Part shown: piece by piece, positions 20,115 to 30,184 of the stretch | How the letters are laid out: the number at the start of each line of letters is the position of its first letter | Position numbering within the stretch: position 1 is the stretch's first letter | The notes under the pieces: model-generated | Database searches by the model: none | What the model was told of the DNA's origin: nothing | What the model saw: the letters and a program-made list of their open reading frames with translations, nothing else | Origin: Halobacillus campisalis | GTDB lineage: Bacteria > Bacillota > Bacilli > Bacillales > Halobacillaceae | Assembly (NCBI RefSeq): GCF_030345335.1 | Contig: NZ_JAPVRC010000007.1 | Coordinates: 173,006-237,005, forward strand | DNA length: 64,000 nt | Direction: 5' to 3' | Translations under genes and position numbers: made by a program

Positions 20115-20132
20115 GGAATGAACATTCATTCC
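20115..20132. promoter_or_regulatory. Bm3R1/FatR-type operator of the repressor gene
   Basis: GGAATGAACATTCATTCC, one mismatch pair from a perfect palindrome, 25 bases upstream of the repressor ATG. Confidence 0.8.
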
Positions 20133-20364
20133 TAAGTATTGTAGTACATTATTCCATATCGTACAATCATCCAAAGGTCTCAAAAAAGCTTGCACATCTA
20201 ATTTAGGTTTAGATACTAGAAATAAAAGGAACTACCATTTTTATGGATAATTAGGAGCGTAATGAGGATTGTACAGCCCTTGAATTTACGTTAGTAAAAT
20301 CAAGATGAGATTCCAATAGCGTAACCAAATATTCGTACTATTACTTATTATTAGGAGGCACACA

Positions 20365-21234
20365 ATGAGATATTTAGGTGTAAGTTTAGTTATGCTAGCA
20401 GGTTTATTCTGGGGCATAAGCGGGGGAATTGCGGATATTTTAATGGACAAGGGCTGGGATCCTATTGTGATTTCATTTTATCGAGGGGCTGTTGGATTTA
20501 TATGTTTTCTCGCCTGGTTTCTCGTTCGCTTTAAACAAAATTGGACGACCTCTCCTCGTTTATATATATGGTCCTTATTAGCAGGGCTCGGTGTTGCTGG
20601 TAATTTCACTTTTTACTTTCTTAGTATCGAGTCTTCAAGCATTGCTGTTGCGGCTACTTTAGTGTACTCTGCCCCTGTGTTTGTTCTTTTAGTCTCCTTT
20701 TTAAGAGGAATAGAACGCTCTACCTGGTTCAAATGGGGATGCATTGCCGGCGTGCTTATCGGGATTATCCTGCTTACAGGCGCCTACAACCCCGAATCGA
20801 TTTCAGTAAGTTTTCTAGGGGCGGCAGCTGGGCTTGCTGCTGGGCTTTGCTACGCATTGTTTATATTCGGATTTAAAAAAACCGCTTCTATTGCAAAGCC
20901 GCAGACGACCTTAACTATCGCCTTTTTCTCATTCTGCCTCATTCTTCTTCTCTTTATGAACAGGGGTGAAGCAGCCAGTGTAGTGACGTCAAGCGACTTA
21001 GGCTGGTTTGTTCTTTTAGGGCTGCTGGGAGCAGGAATTTCATTTATATTTTATGTGATTGGTATTCGACGGACTGCCCCGTCAACTGCTTCTATGGTCG
21101 CTATGGTAGAACCGGTGACAGCTTCATTATTCGGCGTTATGCTTTTGGGAGATGATTTGGGTCTCGTTCAATTTCTTGGAATGGTACTCATCCTGGCAAC
21201 GGTCACCACCCTTAGTTTAAAGCAGTCTGACTGA
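20365..21234 (+). CDS. EamA/DMT-family transporter
   Basis: 289 residues with ten hydrophobic segments arranged as two EamA repeats (about 5-137 and 150-285). The end of each repeat shows the usual pattern (e.g. PSTASMVAMVEPVTASLFGVMLLGD). Such inner-membrane carriers export small metabolites, often amino acids or nucleosides; the substrate here is unknown. TTAGGAGG precedes ATG 20365. Monocistronic, with a terminator. Confidence 0.9.
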   Translation: MRYLGVSLVMLAGLFWGISGGIADILMDKGWDPIVISFYRGAVGFICFLAWFLVRFKQNWTTSPRLYIWSLLAGLGVAGNFTFYFLSIESSSIAVAATLVYSAPVFVLLVSFLRGIERSTWFKWGCIAGVLIGIILLTGAYNPESISVSFLGAAAGLAAGLCYALFIFGFKKTASIAKPQTTLTIAFFSFCLILLLFMNRGEAASVVTSSDLGWFVLLGLLGAGISFIFYVIGIRRTAPSTASMVAMVEPVTASLFGVMLLGDDLGLVQFLGMVLILATVTTLSLKQSD

Positions 21235-21324
21235 GATAGTTCACGTACAGTTAACGAATTTAATTGAGATAAGTAAAGCAACACTAGTAAGTCGGCATTT
21301 AGCCAAAAACTATACGAACCATAG

Positions 21325-21362
21325 AGCCCCATACGACATTGCTTTCGTGTGGGGCTTTATCT
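21325..21362 (+). terminator. Rho-independent terminator
   Basis: AGCCCCATACGA pairs with TCGTGTGGGGCT, then TTAT. The rest of 21235-21500 shows nothing. Confidence 0.8.
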
Positions 21363-21500
21363 TAGATTCATTATATCCATTGCTTGTGAAGGTTATCATA
21401 ATGTTGCAAATCCGCATGAATGTTAACTTACGCTTCTTCGTTATAATCATGGACGGATAAATTGTATCGTAACTAGTAACTTTCTTATCCTATGATCCCT

Positions 21501-22352
21501 CTACTCTCTCAACCATCTCTCTTTATAATCTTCAATGTACCGGGCAATGGGAGTTGGTTTTGATTTTGTGATTTTTTCAAAATCATAGGTGACTCCTTTG
21601 GCCAACCCTAGCTTGGTTGGAAAATGAATACCGATTACGACATTCACAAAGTCCTCATTTTCTCCCTTTTGTAACATATACGACTTAAATTCTTTAACCG
21701 TTGGATTTGTATATTCGATTCTCTCCCCCAGAATAGAAGTCATTAAGTCAGCCACTTCATAAAAATCGACCGCTTTCTCTCCCGTAATGATATGACTCTT
21801 GTTTGTATGATCTGCAGGATTTTCAAAAGCGTGAAGAGCTGCTTCTGCAAGATCCCGTGTATCAACAAAGCTCGTCTTCCCCTTACCTGCAGGGACAAAA
21901 ATCCTTCTATTCTCTTTAATTTCTTCTCCCAAAAAATCATGCAGGTTCTGCATGAAATACCCTGCTCTAATAAAAGTATAGGGGATATTTAGTTTTTTGA
22001 TGAGCTTTTCATTCTTAAAGTGATGAATGAAAGGAAGAAACTGAACATCCTTAACCGATAAGTACACAACATGCTTTATACGTTTTTCCTTGACCATTTT
22101 AAGAAATTGATAAAATTCGATTTTGCCTCCTGGAGGATAAATGAGAAAGATCTTATCTACACCTTCTAATGCCTCTTCAAATGTAGCACGATTAGAAAAG
22201 TCTAATTTTACAAAAGCAAAGTCATTTCCATACGTTCTCTTTGCTTTTTCAACATTTCTCACAGCACCCTTAAAGGAAAGGTTCTGTTCATGTAACTTTT
22301 TGGCTACTTCTATTCCCATTTTCCCATTAAAACCCGTAACAAGTATAGTCAT
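21501..22352 (-). CDS. NmrA-like NAD(P)-binding protein
   Basis: 283 residues from ATG 22352 (AGGAG nine bases upstream). An atypical short-chain dehydrogenase fold: the N-terminal Rossmann motif TGFNGKMG, DFSNRATFEEALEGVDKIFLIYPPG, and FIRAGYFMQNL typical of NmrA/azoreductase-like proteins. No catalytic YxxxK is obvious, so it may be a redox-sensing or quinone reductase-like protein. It stands alone. Confidence 0.85.
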   Translation of the reverse strand: MTILVTGFNGKMGIEVAKKLHEQNLSFKGAVRNVEKAKRTYGNDFAFVKLDFSNRATFEEALEGVDKIFLIYPPGGKIEFYQFLKMVKEKRIKHVVYLSVKDVQFLPFIHHFKNEKLIKKLNIPYTFIRAGYFMQNLHDFLGEEIKENRRIFVPAGKGKTSFVDTRDLAEAALHAFENPADHTNKSHIITGEKAVDFYEVADLMTSILGERIEYTNPTVKEFKSYMLQKGENEDFVNVVIGIHFPTKLGLAKGVTYDFEKITKSKPTPIARYIEDYKERWLRE

Positions 22353-22522
22353 GTCCGAATCACTCCTATTAGAAAAAAAGAAAAAGAGCCTACCCTCTTT
22401 CTTCAAAATTTCTAATCAATAATTTTAAAAAAAGGTTTTGATACCAGCCCTGGATAAGATAATCAGGATAGAAGAGTGTGGCCATATGGTACTCATCAAG
22501 CCATGTACAACAATACAGTATA

Positions 22523-22978
22523 TTACTTATATAATACTTTAAATTTTTCACATACCACAGGTATTTTATGATGAAAGTCTAGATTTACCTCCTGGAGCTC
22601 TTTTTTAAAAAAGTCTTCGTGAACGGTACGCCAATACTCCAATGAGCGGTCGCCTTCACCTTCTAAATAAGCGTGTTCTTCAGTAACTTCATCAAATGGA
22701 ATAATATCAACCGAAGTCGTTTCGGCGATGGCCACGGCTTTTCCATCCCCATCGAGAATAATATTATGAAGACCAATATGGGGCAGCGGCTCCTTGTCTA
22801 ACTCATATAACGTATAATTTGATGCTGTTGCTGTTTTCTTTCCTTCTAACACTAACTTCGCCAGTTCATCAGCCATTTCCTTAGAATCACCAAAAGCCCA
22901 TGCTTCAAAATCAGTTGGTGCATTCGGGTGGGTCTTCTTAAAATCTTTCCACATTTCCTGAATTGAATCATTGCTCAT
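22523..22978 (-). CDS. ASCH-domain protein
   Basis: 151 residues from ATG 22978; a TTG nine bases earlier is possible. The ASCH pattern is clear: FEAWAFGDSKEMADELAKLVLEGKKTATAS near 25-55 and the acidic 'GEGDRSLEYWRTVHEDFF' towards the C-terminus. ASCH domains have a PUA-like fold and are thought to bind RNA; some members act on modified nucleosides. Soluble. No operon partner. Confidence 0.88.
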   Translation of the reverse strand: MSNDSIQEMWKDFKKTHPNAPTDFEAWAFGDSKEMADELAKLVLEGKKTATASNYTLYELDKEPLPHIGLHNIILDGDGKAVAIAETTSVDIIPFDEVTEEHAYLEGEGDRSLEYWRTVHEDFFKKELQEVNLDFHHKIPVVCEKFKVLYK

Positions 22979-23301
22979 ATCTATCAACCTACTTTCTATT
23001 TTTCCCTTAGTTTACTTACGATTTTATTTAGAAATAGTTTCTTTTATTAAAATACTGCGAATAAGTGTTTTTTCTACTTCCCCCTTTTAGGGAAGAACTC
23101 CTCCCAATACCTAGTCATCTAAAAGACTTAAGATCGATTCATATGTAATTCCAACATATAAATTACAATATTAAGTAAAAACTTGGTTCATTAGTGTAAA
23201 GCAATGTAAATGGAATATTATTTTTCGTCTCATCCGTTTAAACCTCTGAAATAAATGGGTAAATAACAGAAGTATGAATTTACGAAGGGAAGGGATCACA
23301 C
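22979..23301. other. Intergenic stretch, no gene seen
   Basis: AT-rich, without an ORF or clear hairpin. It should hold the promoter of the glycerol dehydrogenase gene. Confidence 0.4.
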
Positions 23302-24417
23302 ATGAAGGAACGTGTATACATTAGCCCATCAAAATATGTACAGGGCAGAAATGCTATTCAAAAAATCGGTCAACATTTAGAAGGTATTGGTGAAACTGCT
23401 CTAGTCATAGCAGACGAGACAGTATGGGAGATTGCAGGAAACGATGTTGTATCTTACCTCAAAGAAACTACTATTAATACAAAGAACGTTGTGTTTAACG
23501 GCGAAGCATCTCCAAAGGAAATGGACCGAATTACCGAAATTGCTAAAGAGGCTGAAGCTTCCATTGTCATTGGTGTCGGCGGAGGCAAAACGCTGGATAC
23601 TGCAAAGGCCGTTGCTGATGAGGTACAAGCTTATATGGTCATCATTCCCACAACTGCTTCTACCGACGCTCCTACCAGCGCACTTTCCGTGGTTTACTCT
23701 GATGAAGGTGTGTTTGAATCGTATCGTTTTTATAAAAAGAATCCAGACCTTGTATTACTGGACTCCAAAATTATTGCAGAAGCTCCCCCGCGTTTCTTAG
23801 CTTCCGGTATCGCAGATGCACTGGCTACATTCGTCGAAGTGAGAAGTGTCGTGAACAATAAAGGAAATACGATGGCAGGAGGACAAACGACACTAGCTGC
23901 ACAGGCCATAGCAGAAAAATGCGAAGAAGTACTCTTTGATTACGCATTACTCGCATATCAATCCAATGAACGTCAAGTGGTAACGCCTGCTTTAGAAAAT
24001 GTGATTGAAGCGAATACACTGCTTAGCGGTCTTGGATTTGAAAGTGGAGGACTAGGCGCTGCCCATGCCATACACAACGGATTTACCGCTCTTGAAGGTG
24101 AAATCCACCACCTCACACATGGAGAGAAAGTAGCATTCGGCACCCTTGTTCAATTAACGATGGAAGAGCATTCACAAGAAGAAATCGAACAATATATGGC
24201 ATTATATATGAGCCTTAATCTACCAATCACTTTAGAAGACATTAAACTAAAAGATGTATCCAGGGAAGATATCCTCAAAGTAGCAGAAACCGCTACTGCT
24301 GAAGGAGAAACTATCCACCAGGCTTTCTCAGTAACAGCTGAAGAAGTCGCTGATGCGATTATTGCTACTGACCAATATGCTAAAAGTTTCAAAGGAATGT
24401 TAGAAATAGATGGATAA
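23302..24417 (+). CDS. gldA: Glycerol dehydrogenase
   Basis: 371 residues, the usual length for the NAD-dependent, zinc-containing enzyme that oxidises glycerol to dihydroxyacetone. Motifs: [13 protein letters not shown] (NAD binding, near 93), [16 protein letters not shown] (near 119), and the zinc ligands Asp in [10 protein letters not shown] and His in AAHAIHNG and [23 protein letters not shown] precedes ATG 23302. Single gene with a strong terminator. A related polyol or amino-alcohol substrate is possible. Confidence 0.93.
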   Translation: MKERVYISPSKYVQGRNAIQKIGQHLEGIGETALVIADETVWEIAGNDVVSYLKETTINTKNVVFNGEASPKEMDRITEIAKEAEASIVIGVGGGKTLDTAKAVADEVQAYMVIIPTTASTDAPTSALSVVYSDEGVFESYRFYKKNPDLVLLDSKIIAEAPPRFLASGIADALATFVEVRSVVNNKGNTMAGGQTTLAAQAIAEKCEEVLFDYALLAYQSNERQVVTPALENVIEANTLLSGLGFESGGLGAAHAIHNGFTALEGEIHHLTHGEKVAFGTLVQLTMEEHSQEEIEQYMALYMSLNLPITLEDIKLKDVSREDILKVAETATAEGETIHQAFSVTAEEVADAIIATDQYAKSFKGMLEIDG

Positions 24418-24421
24418 TACG

Positions 24422-24455
24422 AAAAGCTGGGAAGATTATCTTCCCAGCTTTTTTG
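24422..24455 (+). terminator. Rho-independent terminator
   Basis: AAAGCTGGGAAGAT pairs with ATCTTCCCAGCTTT, then T-run. Confidence 0.92.
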
Positions 24456-24545
24456 TAAGCGAAATACTTCCAGTCACTTCGATTGCACATATACAATAGG
24501 ATCAAACTTACTTACCGTTTTTGTAAATTTAGGAGGGTAATCACG

Positions 24546-25148
24546 ATGTCAAAAGAGCAATGGGACGAGCGTTTTTCCGATGAGAACTTTGTTTACGGCA
24601 CCGAGGTAAATGATTTTATTTTAGAGCAGGCCGGCAGACTGCCAGCCAAATGTAAAATTGGCTGCTTTGCAGAAGGAGAAGGAAGAAATGCCGTCTATCT
24701 GGCATCACAAGGTCATGAAGTAGAAGCCTATGACCAATCAAGTACCGGCCTTGAAAAAATGTATAAGCTGGCTCAGCAGCATCGTGTTGAAGTAAAAGGC
24801 ATACAAAAGGATTTAATCAATGAGAAAGTGGAAAGTGAGCGGTACGATGCAGCTGTTATGGTATTTGGTCATGTACCTAAATCCGGGCAACCTTTTTTAA
24901 TAGAAAACATTCTTCAGTCTGTGAAAACAGGCGGTATCGTCATGTTTGAAGTCTATTCGGAGAAGCAGCTGGAGTATGGTACAGGAGGTCCGCCTTCTCA
25001 ACAATTACTGTATACCCCTTCTGATGTGCTGAGTTGGATAGAACATCAGAACGTGCTTCATTTCTATTATGGAGAAGCTGTTCGAAATGAAGGTGAAAGA
25101 CATAATGGTCTGGGACATGTCATCCAGGTAGTTCTTCAGAAAAAATAA
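24546..25148 (+). CDS. SAM-dependent methyltransferase (TehB-like)
   Basis: 200 residues from ATG 24546, behind AGGAGGGTAATCACG. Motif I is CFAEGEGRNAVYLA with the acidic VEAYDQS after it, as in TehB and thiopurine-type methyltransferases. The N-terminal 'QWDERFSDENFVYGTEVNDFI' is typical of this group. Cytoplasmic. The substrate is unknown; tellurite, selenite or small metabolites are candidates. Confidence 0.88.
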   Translation: MSKEQWDERFSDENFVYGTEVNDFILEQAGRLPAKCKIGCFAEGEGRNAVYLASQGHEVEAYDQSSTGLEKMYKLAQQHRVEVKGIQKDLINEKVESERYDAAVMVFGHVPKSGQPFLIENILQSVKTGGIVMFEVYSEKQLEYGTGGPPSQQLLYTPSDVLSWIEHQNVLHFYYGEAVRNEGERHNGLGHVIQVVLQKK

Positions 25149-25235
25149 AAAACGTACCTCTTCCACAGTGAAGCAGGCTTTCAAAGCGTTGATGGAAAAG
25201 TTTTAATAAAGATTGATTATAGTATATCGAATTAA

Positions 25236-25273
25236 AAGAGTGGGCCATTACTAATGGTCCACTCTTTTTTGTT
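25236..25273 (+). terminator. Rho-independent terminator
   Basis: AGAGTGGGCCATTA pairs with TAATGGTCCACTCT, then a T-run. Confidence 0.88.
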
Positions 25274-25404
25274 TTTTTTGTGCGATGCGATGGATCTATT
25301 TTTCCATCTAATGAAGTATTTTAAGAAATTTTTAAGAACTTCATAAGAGCCATTTAAGTTCTTTGCATCATACTGGTGAAGGAATTAAGAAAGGGGGATT
25401 TTTT

Positions 25405-26319
25405 ATGACAGAGCCAGTAGCTCAGATGAAAAATGTAAAGAAACAGATTGGAAATAAAACAATCATCCATGGGATATCACTCGATGTTTATCCAGGCGAA
25501 GTGTTCGGGTTCTTAGGCCCGAACGGTGCAGGTAAAACAACGATGATCCGTATGATCGTCGGCCTAATGAAGGTGACAGAAGGTGATATTTATATACAGG
25601 GACATCACGTAAATAAGGATTTTCAAAAGGCCATAGCTCAGGTCGGCGCGATTATTGAAAATCCGGAAATGTACGATTTTCTTTCCGGTTATGAGAATTT
25701 AAGGCATTATGCGCGATTGTCTGTGAAGCCGATTTCCAAAGACCGTATTAAAGAAATTGTTGAACTGGTTGGATTAAGCGGCAGAATTCACGAGAAGGTA
25801 AAAGGGTATTCACTCGGCATGAGACAGCGGCTAGGTATTGCCCAGGCTCTTTTACATTCGCCCTCTCTGCTGATTTTAGACGAGCCTACAAATGGATTAG
25901 ATCCAGCGGGTATTCGTGAGATTAGAGAATATATTCGCAGGATCGCCCATGAAGAGAATTTAGCGGTGTTTGTTTCAAGTCACTTGTTAGCTGAAATGCA
26001 GCTTATGTGTGATCGAATAGGAATTATCCAGCATGGACGGCTGCTTCAGGTAGAAAAAATGGAAACACTTCTCAAGGAGAAAAAGCGGACAGTCCAGGTT
26101 AACGTCCATCCTAAAAAGCAAGCCATGGAATACCTTGAGTCGTTATCATGGTCTATCAATAATATCAACGGAATCCTGCATGTGGAGATTGAGCAGAAAG
26201 AGGATATAGCCAGGCTTGCATCCGACATAGTCAAGAGTGGCTATCAGCTTTATCAGCTTAACGAAAAACACGAATCATTAGAAAACACATTTTTAGAGCT
26301 GACGAAGGAGGAATTATAA
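25405..26319 (+). CDS. ABC transporter ATP-binding protein
   Basis: 304 residues from ATG 25405 (AAGGGGGA upstream). Walker A GPNGAGKTT, Q-loop, signature YSLGMRQRLGIAQAL, Walker B LLILDEPTNGLDP and the switch His (SSHLL). The C-terminal 80 residues are the regulatory extension of the BcrA/CcmA class. It shares the TAATG junction with its permease. The unit resembles exporters of antimicrobial peptides, but the substrate cannot be read. Confidence 0.92.
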   Translation: MTEPVAQMKNVKKQIGNKTIIHGISLDVYPGEVFGFLGPNGAGKTTMIRMIVGLMKVTEGDIYIQGHHVNKDFQKAIAQVGAIIENPEMYDFLSGYENLRHYARLSVKPISKDRIKEIVELVGLSGRIHEKVKGYSLGMRQRLGIAQALLHSPSLLILDEPTNGLDPAGIREIREYIRRIAHEENLAVFVSSHLLAEMQLMCDRIGIIQHGRLLQVEKMETLLKEKKRTVQVNVHPKKQAMEYLESLSWSINNINGILHVEIEQKEDIARLASDIVKSGYQLYQLNEKHESLENTFLELTKEEL

Positions 26320-27266
26320 TGTACCTTTTTAAAATGCTTCAAAATGAGCATCTGAAAATTTACCGGAGAATAGGGACATGGATTATGATAGGGTTAATGA
26401 TCCTCACTTTGCTTGTCTTTGCACTCGTATCTAAATTTATTTTAAACGAAGAAGATTCGGCTTCATGGGAAAGACAGGCACAAGCCGAAATCACTCAAAT
26501 CGAGGAAAGGCTTAACAGCGGTGCGCCTTTAAAGGTGGAACAAGACTATTTAGAGCAGGAGCTGGCTGTTTTAGAATACCGGTTAGCAGAGGACGTGCCT
26601 CCTCTTCAATCTGATTCTTTGTGGGGATTCATGGCAGATACAACCAACCTTATAGGGATTGCTTCCTTATTTACGATCGTCATTGCAGCAAGCATCGTGG
26701 CGAATGAATTCTCCTCTGGTACCATTAAACTGCTACTCATCCGACCCGTAAGCCGCGGAAAAGTCCTGCTTTCAAAGTATGTGACTGTCATCAGCTTTGG
26801 ATTTGTCATGCTTACCTTAATGATTGGGCTGTCTTTTATCCTCGGAGCCTTATTCTTTGGGAACTCTGGCGGAGCATCCGCCTTTCTCACATACAGTAAC
26901 GGTCAGGTTGTTGAGCAACCGATGATCAGCTATATTCTCAGCCTATTCGGTTATAAAAGTGTCGAAATTATTATGATATCTACACTAGCTTTTATGATCT
27001 CGACGGTTTTCCGGAGCAGCGCTCTAGCAATAGGATTCTCTTTGTTTCTTATGTTTACAGGTCCACAGTTCGTTCAGCTGCTCAGCTCGTACGACTGGGT
27101 AAAATATATTTTATTTGCGAATACTAATTTAATGCAATATATCAACGGCGTTCCTATGGTAGAAGGAATGACGATATCATTTTCCATTATCGTACTCATC
27201 CTCTACTTTATATTATTTACTATTGTATCCTGGGCTGTTTTTAAATGGAGAGATGTTGCCGTATAA
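26319..27266 (+). CDS. ABC-2 type transporter permease
   Basis: 315 residues. One N-terminal membrane helix, an extracytoplasmic domain of about 75 residues with a coiled-coil-like stretch (EITQIEERLNSG), then five more helices: an ABC-2 permease. The start overlaps the ATPase stop by one base, so the two are translationally coupled. GAGGAATTATA is the ribosome site. Two-component regulator genes follow at 27309. Confidence 0.9.
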   Translation: MYLFKMLQNEHLKIYRRIGTWIMIGLMILTLLVFALVSKFILNEEDSASWERQAQAEITQIEERLNSGAPLKVEQDYLEQELAVLEYRLAEDVPPLQSDSLWGFMADTTNLIGIASLFTIVIAASIVANEFSSGTIKLLLIRPVSRGKVLLSKYVTVISFGFVMLTLMIGLSFILGALFFGNSGGASAFLTYSNGQVVEQPMISYILSLFGYKSVEIIMISTLAFMISTVFRSSALAIGFSLFLMFTGPQFVQLLSSYDWVKYILFANTNLMQYINGVPMVEGMTISFSIIVLILYFILFTIVSWAVFKWRDVAV

Positions 27267-27308
27267 TAATGAAAGAAGTTTTTGAACAGGCTGGGAGGCA
27301 TGGGTACA

Positions 27309-28004
27309 ATGTCGTTTGACCGCATCTTAATTGTTGAGGATGAAATAGAGCTTGCTGAACTAGTAAGGGACTACCTTGAAAAAGAAGGGTTTGAAGTGAT
27401 TCACGCCAAGGATGGCGAGGAGGGGCTGCAGCAATTCCAGGATGCTGACCCCTCGCTGGTTATCCTTGACTTGATGCTGCCCAAAATGGACGGAATGGAA
27501 CTTTGCAGAAGAATGCGAAGCAAAGCCATGCTGCCTATTATCATGATGACAGCTAAAGGCAGTGACACCGATAAAATCGTAGGATTAGGTATTGGCGCCG
27601 ATGATTACATTACAAAGCCGTTCAGCCCCAGCGAATTAGTAGCCCGTGTGAAAGCCCACCTCCGCCGGTACCGCTATTATTCAGAACCTTCCAAAGAACA
27701 GCAGAGCCTGACCTTTGGCGATTTAGTCATCGACCCGGACGAATATAAAGTGACGCTTCGCGGCCAGGTGGTTGAGCTATCGGCGAGAGAATTTAAATTA
27801 TTGTATGTGTTAGCCAGTCACCGCAGCCAGGTTTTTACGAAAGACCAACTGTTTGATAAGGTATGGGGCTATGATCATTTGGGGGATTTCAATACACTGA
27901 CCGTCTACATCCGGAAGATTCGTGAAAAAATAGAGCCTGACCCTTCCCTTCCTAAATATATAAAGACGGTCTGGGGTGTTGGCTACAAATTTGAGGGGGA
28001 GTGA
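27309..28004 (+). CDS. OmpR/PhoB-family response regulator
   Basis: 231 residues from ATG 27309, ten bases after GGGAGG. Receiver domain with VEDE, the phosphorylated Asp in LVILDLMLPKMDG (near 54) and Lys in ITKPFSPSELVARV; then a winged-helix DNA-binding domain (LSAREFKLLYVLASH ... VWGYDHLGDFNTLTVYIRKIREKI). The sensor kinase follows three bases later. It lies directly after the ABC genes, so it probably controls them. Confidence 0.95.
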   Translation: MSFDRILIVEDEIELAELVRDYLEKEGFEVIHAKDGEEGLQQFQDADPSLVILDLMLPKMDGMELCRRMRSKAMLPIIMMTAKGSDTDKIVGLGIGADDYITKPFSPSELVARVKAHLRRYRYYSEPSKEQQSLTFGDLVIDPDEYKVTLRGQVVELSAREFKLLYVLASHRSQVFTKDQLFDKVWGYDHLGDFNTLTVYIRKIREKIEPDPSLPKYIKTVWGVGYKFEGE

Positions 28005-28007
28005 CAT

Positions 28008-29354
28008 GTGGGAAAGCTCAAGATCAGGCTTATTATCGCTTTTTTATCTATTATATTCCTCCCCGTCGCCATAACTGGTGCCTCTTTGGCTATTCAGTCC
28101 TCTCAGCTGGAACGACAGGACGAAACGGTCAGTGAATCTTATCAGCAGATGGAAGAATGGCTGAGAGAGCAGCTTTCAAATCATGAATTTGCCGAAATAA
28201 ATATAGAAGAAGCGGTGGAACGTTTCTCCACTGATGTAAAAATCATGTATGATGAAGGCGAAACGATCTATCAGTCTTCTAATCATATAAGTGATGAAGA
28301 GAGTTCCGCAGTCAGCCTTCCACCTGATGAGTTCGAAGTCACTTCCGCAGAAGGATATTTGTATAATGTAGAAATGAGGAGCCAGGCGAACTTGACTAAG
28401 AACATCCTGCAATCCATTTTAATCAGTGTGGGGCTTGGGGCAGCTTCTTTACTAACATTAATCATTGTTTGGACATGGTATATTTCAAGGACGATCTTAA
28501 TGCCGCTGAGAGAAATCTACAGAGCGACTGAAGAAGTAATGGAAGGAAATTTAGATTATCACCTTTCCTATAAAAAGAAAGACGAGATTGGCCGTTTTAT
28601 TAAAGGGTTCAATGCGATGCGTCTTCATTTAAAAGAGCTTAAAGAAGAACAAAAGCAGTATGAAGCCTCAAGAAAACAGCTGATAGCCAGCGTGTCTCAT
28701 GATTTGCGAACACCTCTATCCTCAATTAAAGGCTATGTGGAAGGATTAGAGGACGGAGTCGCTGATACGAAAGAAAAACGAGAAAAATACTATCAAGTCA
28801 TCCGGCGCAAGACAGATCAACTAGACCGTTTAATTGAAGACCTTTTCCAATTTTCGAAAGTAGAATTACAAAAGCTTCCGATCCAGCAGGAACTGATCGA
28901 TAGCCAGGTCTTTTTACAGGACGTTCTGGAAGAATTCGAAATGGAAGCGGAGAAAAAAGGGGTGGAGCTAAGCTATGACAAACCACTGCCTACCGTTACT
29001 TTATCTATTGACCCGGAGCGGATCGTCCAAGTCATTACAAATTTAATCGACAATGCGGTACGTTATGGCACTAAACACTTAGACATTGAGGCAGTAGTGA
29101 GCGAGGAAGGAACCTTTCAGTTAGCTGTTCATGACGATGGATCTGGTATTGAAGCAGACGAAATCGAGAGTATTTTCAACCAGTTCTACCGCGGAGAAAA
29201 ATCCCGTTCCCGGGAGCTTGGCGGATCGGGTCTTGGGCTTTCTATTGCTCAATCCATAATCCAGCAGCACGGCGGGCGACTTTCTGCACAAAGCGAACCG
29301 GAAAAAGGGAGTACCTTTACCATCGAACTCCCTTTATTATTAGAACAAAAATAA
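28008..29354 (+). CDS. Sensor histidine kinase
   Basis: 448 residues from GTG 28008 (GAGGGGGAG upstream). Membrane helix at about 7-28, extracytoplasmic sensor domain of about 110 residues, second helix near 140-160, HAMP domain, HisKA with the phosphorylated His in SVSHDLRTPLSSIKG (near 228), and HATPase_c with N (LIDNAVRYG), G1 (DDGSGIEADEIE) and G2 (GGSGLGLSI) boxes. The large sensor domain separates it from the intramembrane-sensing BceS type. Partner of the upstream response regulator. Confidence 0.95.
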   Translation: MGKLKIRLIIAFLSIIFLPVAITGASLAIQSSQLERQDETVSESYQQMEEWLREQLSNHEFAEINIEEAVERFSTDVKIMYDEGETIYQSSNHISDEESSAVSLPPDEFEVTSAEGYLYNVEMRSQANLTKNILQSILISVGLGAASLLTLIIVWTWYISRTILMPLREIYRATEEVMEGNLDYHLSYKKKDEIGRFIKGFNAMRLHLKELKEEQKQYEASRKQLIASVSHDLRTPLSSIKGYVEGLEDGVADTKEKREKYYQVIRRKTDQLDRLIEDLFQFSKVELQKLPIQQELIDSQVFLQDVLEEFEMEAEKKGVELSYDKPLPTVTLSIDPERIVQVITNLIDNAVRYGTKHLDIEAVVSEEGTFQLAVHDDGSGIEADEIESIFNQFYRGEKSRSRELGGSGLGLSIAQSIIQQHGGRLSAQSEPEKGSTFTIELPLLLEQK

Positions 29355-29357
29355 GGA

Positions 29358-29386
29358 TAAGACGGCGGATCCGCTGTCTTTTTTTA
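29358..29386 (+). terminator. Rho-independent terminator of the ABC/two-component operon
   Basis: AGACGGCGGATCCGCTGTCT stem followed by a T-run. Confidence 0.85.
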
Positions 29387-29470
29387 TATCCGTTAAACAA
29401 CAGCAAGTGGAACCGGCGCTTTGAGCGACATAGTATAAGTACCGCCAACGCTTTTATATAAAGGATGAAA

Positions 29471-29704
29471 TTAGGATACGCTTTTCCTCAGCTTTCTTTT
29501 GTCCTTCAAATTAAAAATCAGCTCGGTTCCAAATGCGGCAATCAACCCACCCCAAAATATAAAAGACGTGGAAAAAGCATTCGCTGCGAATAGAAGATCG
29601 TAGGTAAGATCAATAAACAACAGTATCAAATATGTATAAAAGCCAATAATGGCTCCTTTTCTCCAATGAATCGTTTGTTTTTCTGTCATATTTTTAAAAA
29701 ACAC
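29471..29704 (-). CDS. Small membrane protein
   Basis: 77 residues from GTG 29704 (GGAG eight bases upstream); longer versions are less well supported. Two membrane segments (around 20-40 and 45-64), then a basic tail DKRKLRKS. Family not recognised. Confidence 0.6.
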   Translation of the reverse strand: MFFKNMTEKQTIHWRKGAIIGFYTYLILLFIDLTYDLLFAANAFSTSFIFWGGLIAAFGTELIFNLKDKRKLRKSVS

Positions 29705-29840
29705 GACTTCATCTCCTTTTTCTGCCCTGGTATGCTTACTACGAACTAGCCACCCTTGTACTAATACGGATCTTTTCACTTGATCACATTAAGGAAAACC
29801 CCCGCGGCATGCATAAGAGTGGCTAGTCTACGTTATCTTT

Positions 29841-30044
29841 TTATAAATCGAGCAAAATAATTTCATACGTTCCTTTAAAAAACAAAATAAAATCTCCAAT
29901 AAACCCTATGCAAAAGAGGACAAAATAGTAGCTTGCATCTGAGATTTCCTTATGAAAGAGCTCCTTGAATGCCTGGATGAACAGGCTATTAAATTTAAAC
30001 CAGCTTAGTATCCACCCTATGAGAAGAAAAGTGACAATCGCCAT
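29841..30044 (-). CDS. Small membrane protein
   Basis: 67 residues with a membrane segment at each end (MAIVTFLLIGWILSWF and YYFVLFCIGFIGDFILFF). GGAGG is nine bases before the ATG. Not recognised. Confidence 0.6.
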   Translation of the reverse strand: MAIVTFLLIGWILSWFKFNSLFIQAFKELFHKEISDASYYFVLFCIGFIGDFILFFKGTYEIILLDL

Positions 30045-30184
30045 TATTGATATCCTCCTTCATTCAAACTAATTTTTTCTCTTCGTGCCTTAATAAAGAA
30101 AAGACAAATTCAATTTATAATAAGCTATAAGAAAATCACCTAATACATAGGACTAGTGACTTTATCTATAAGAATAAAGTCACT

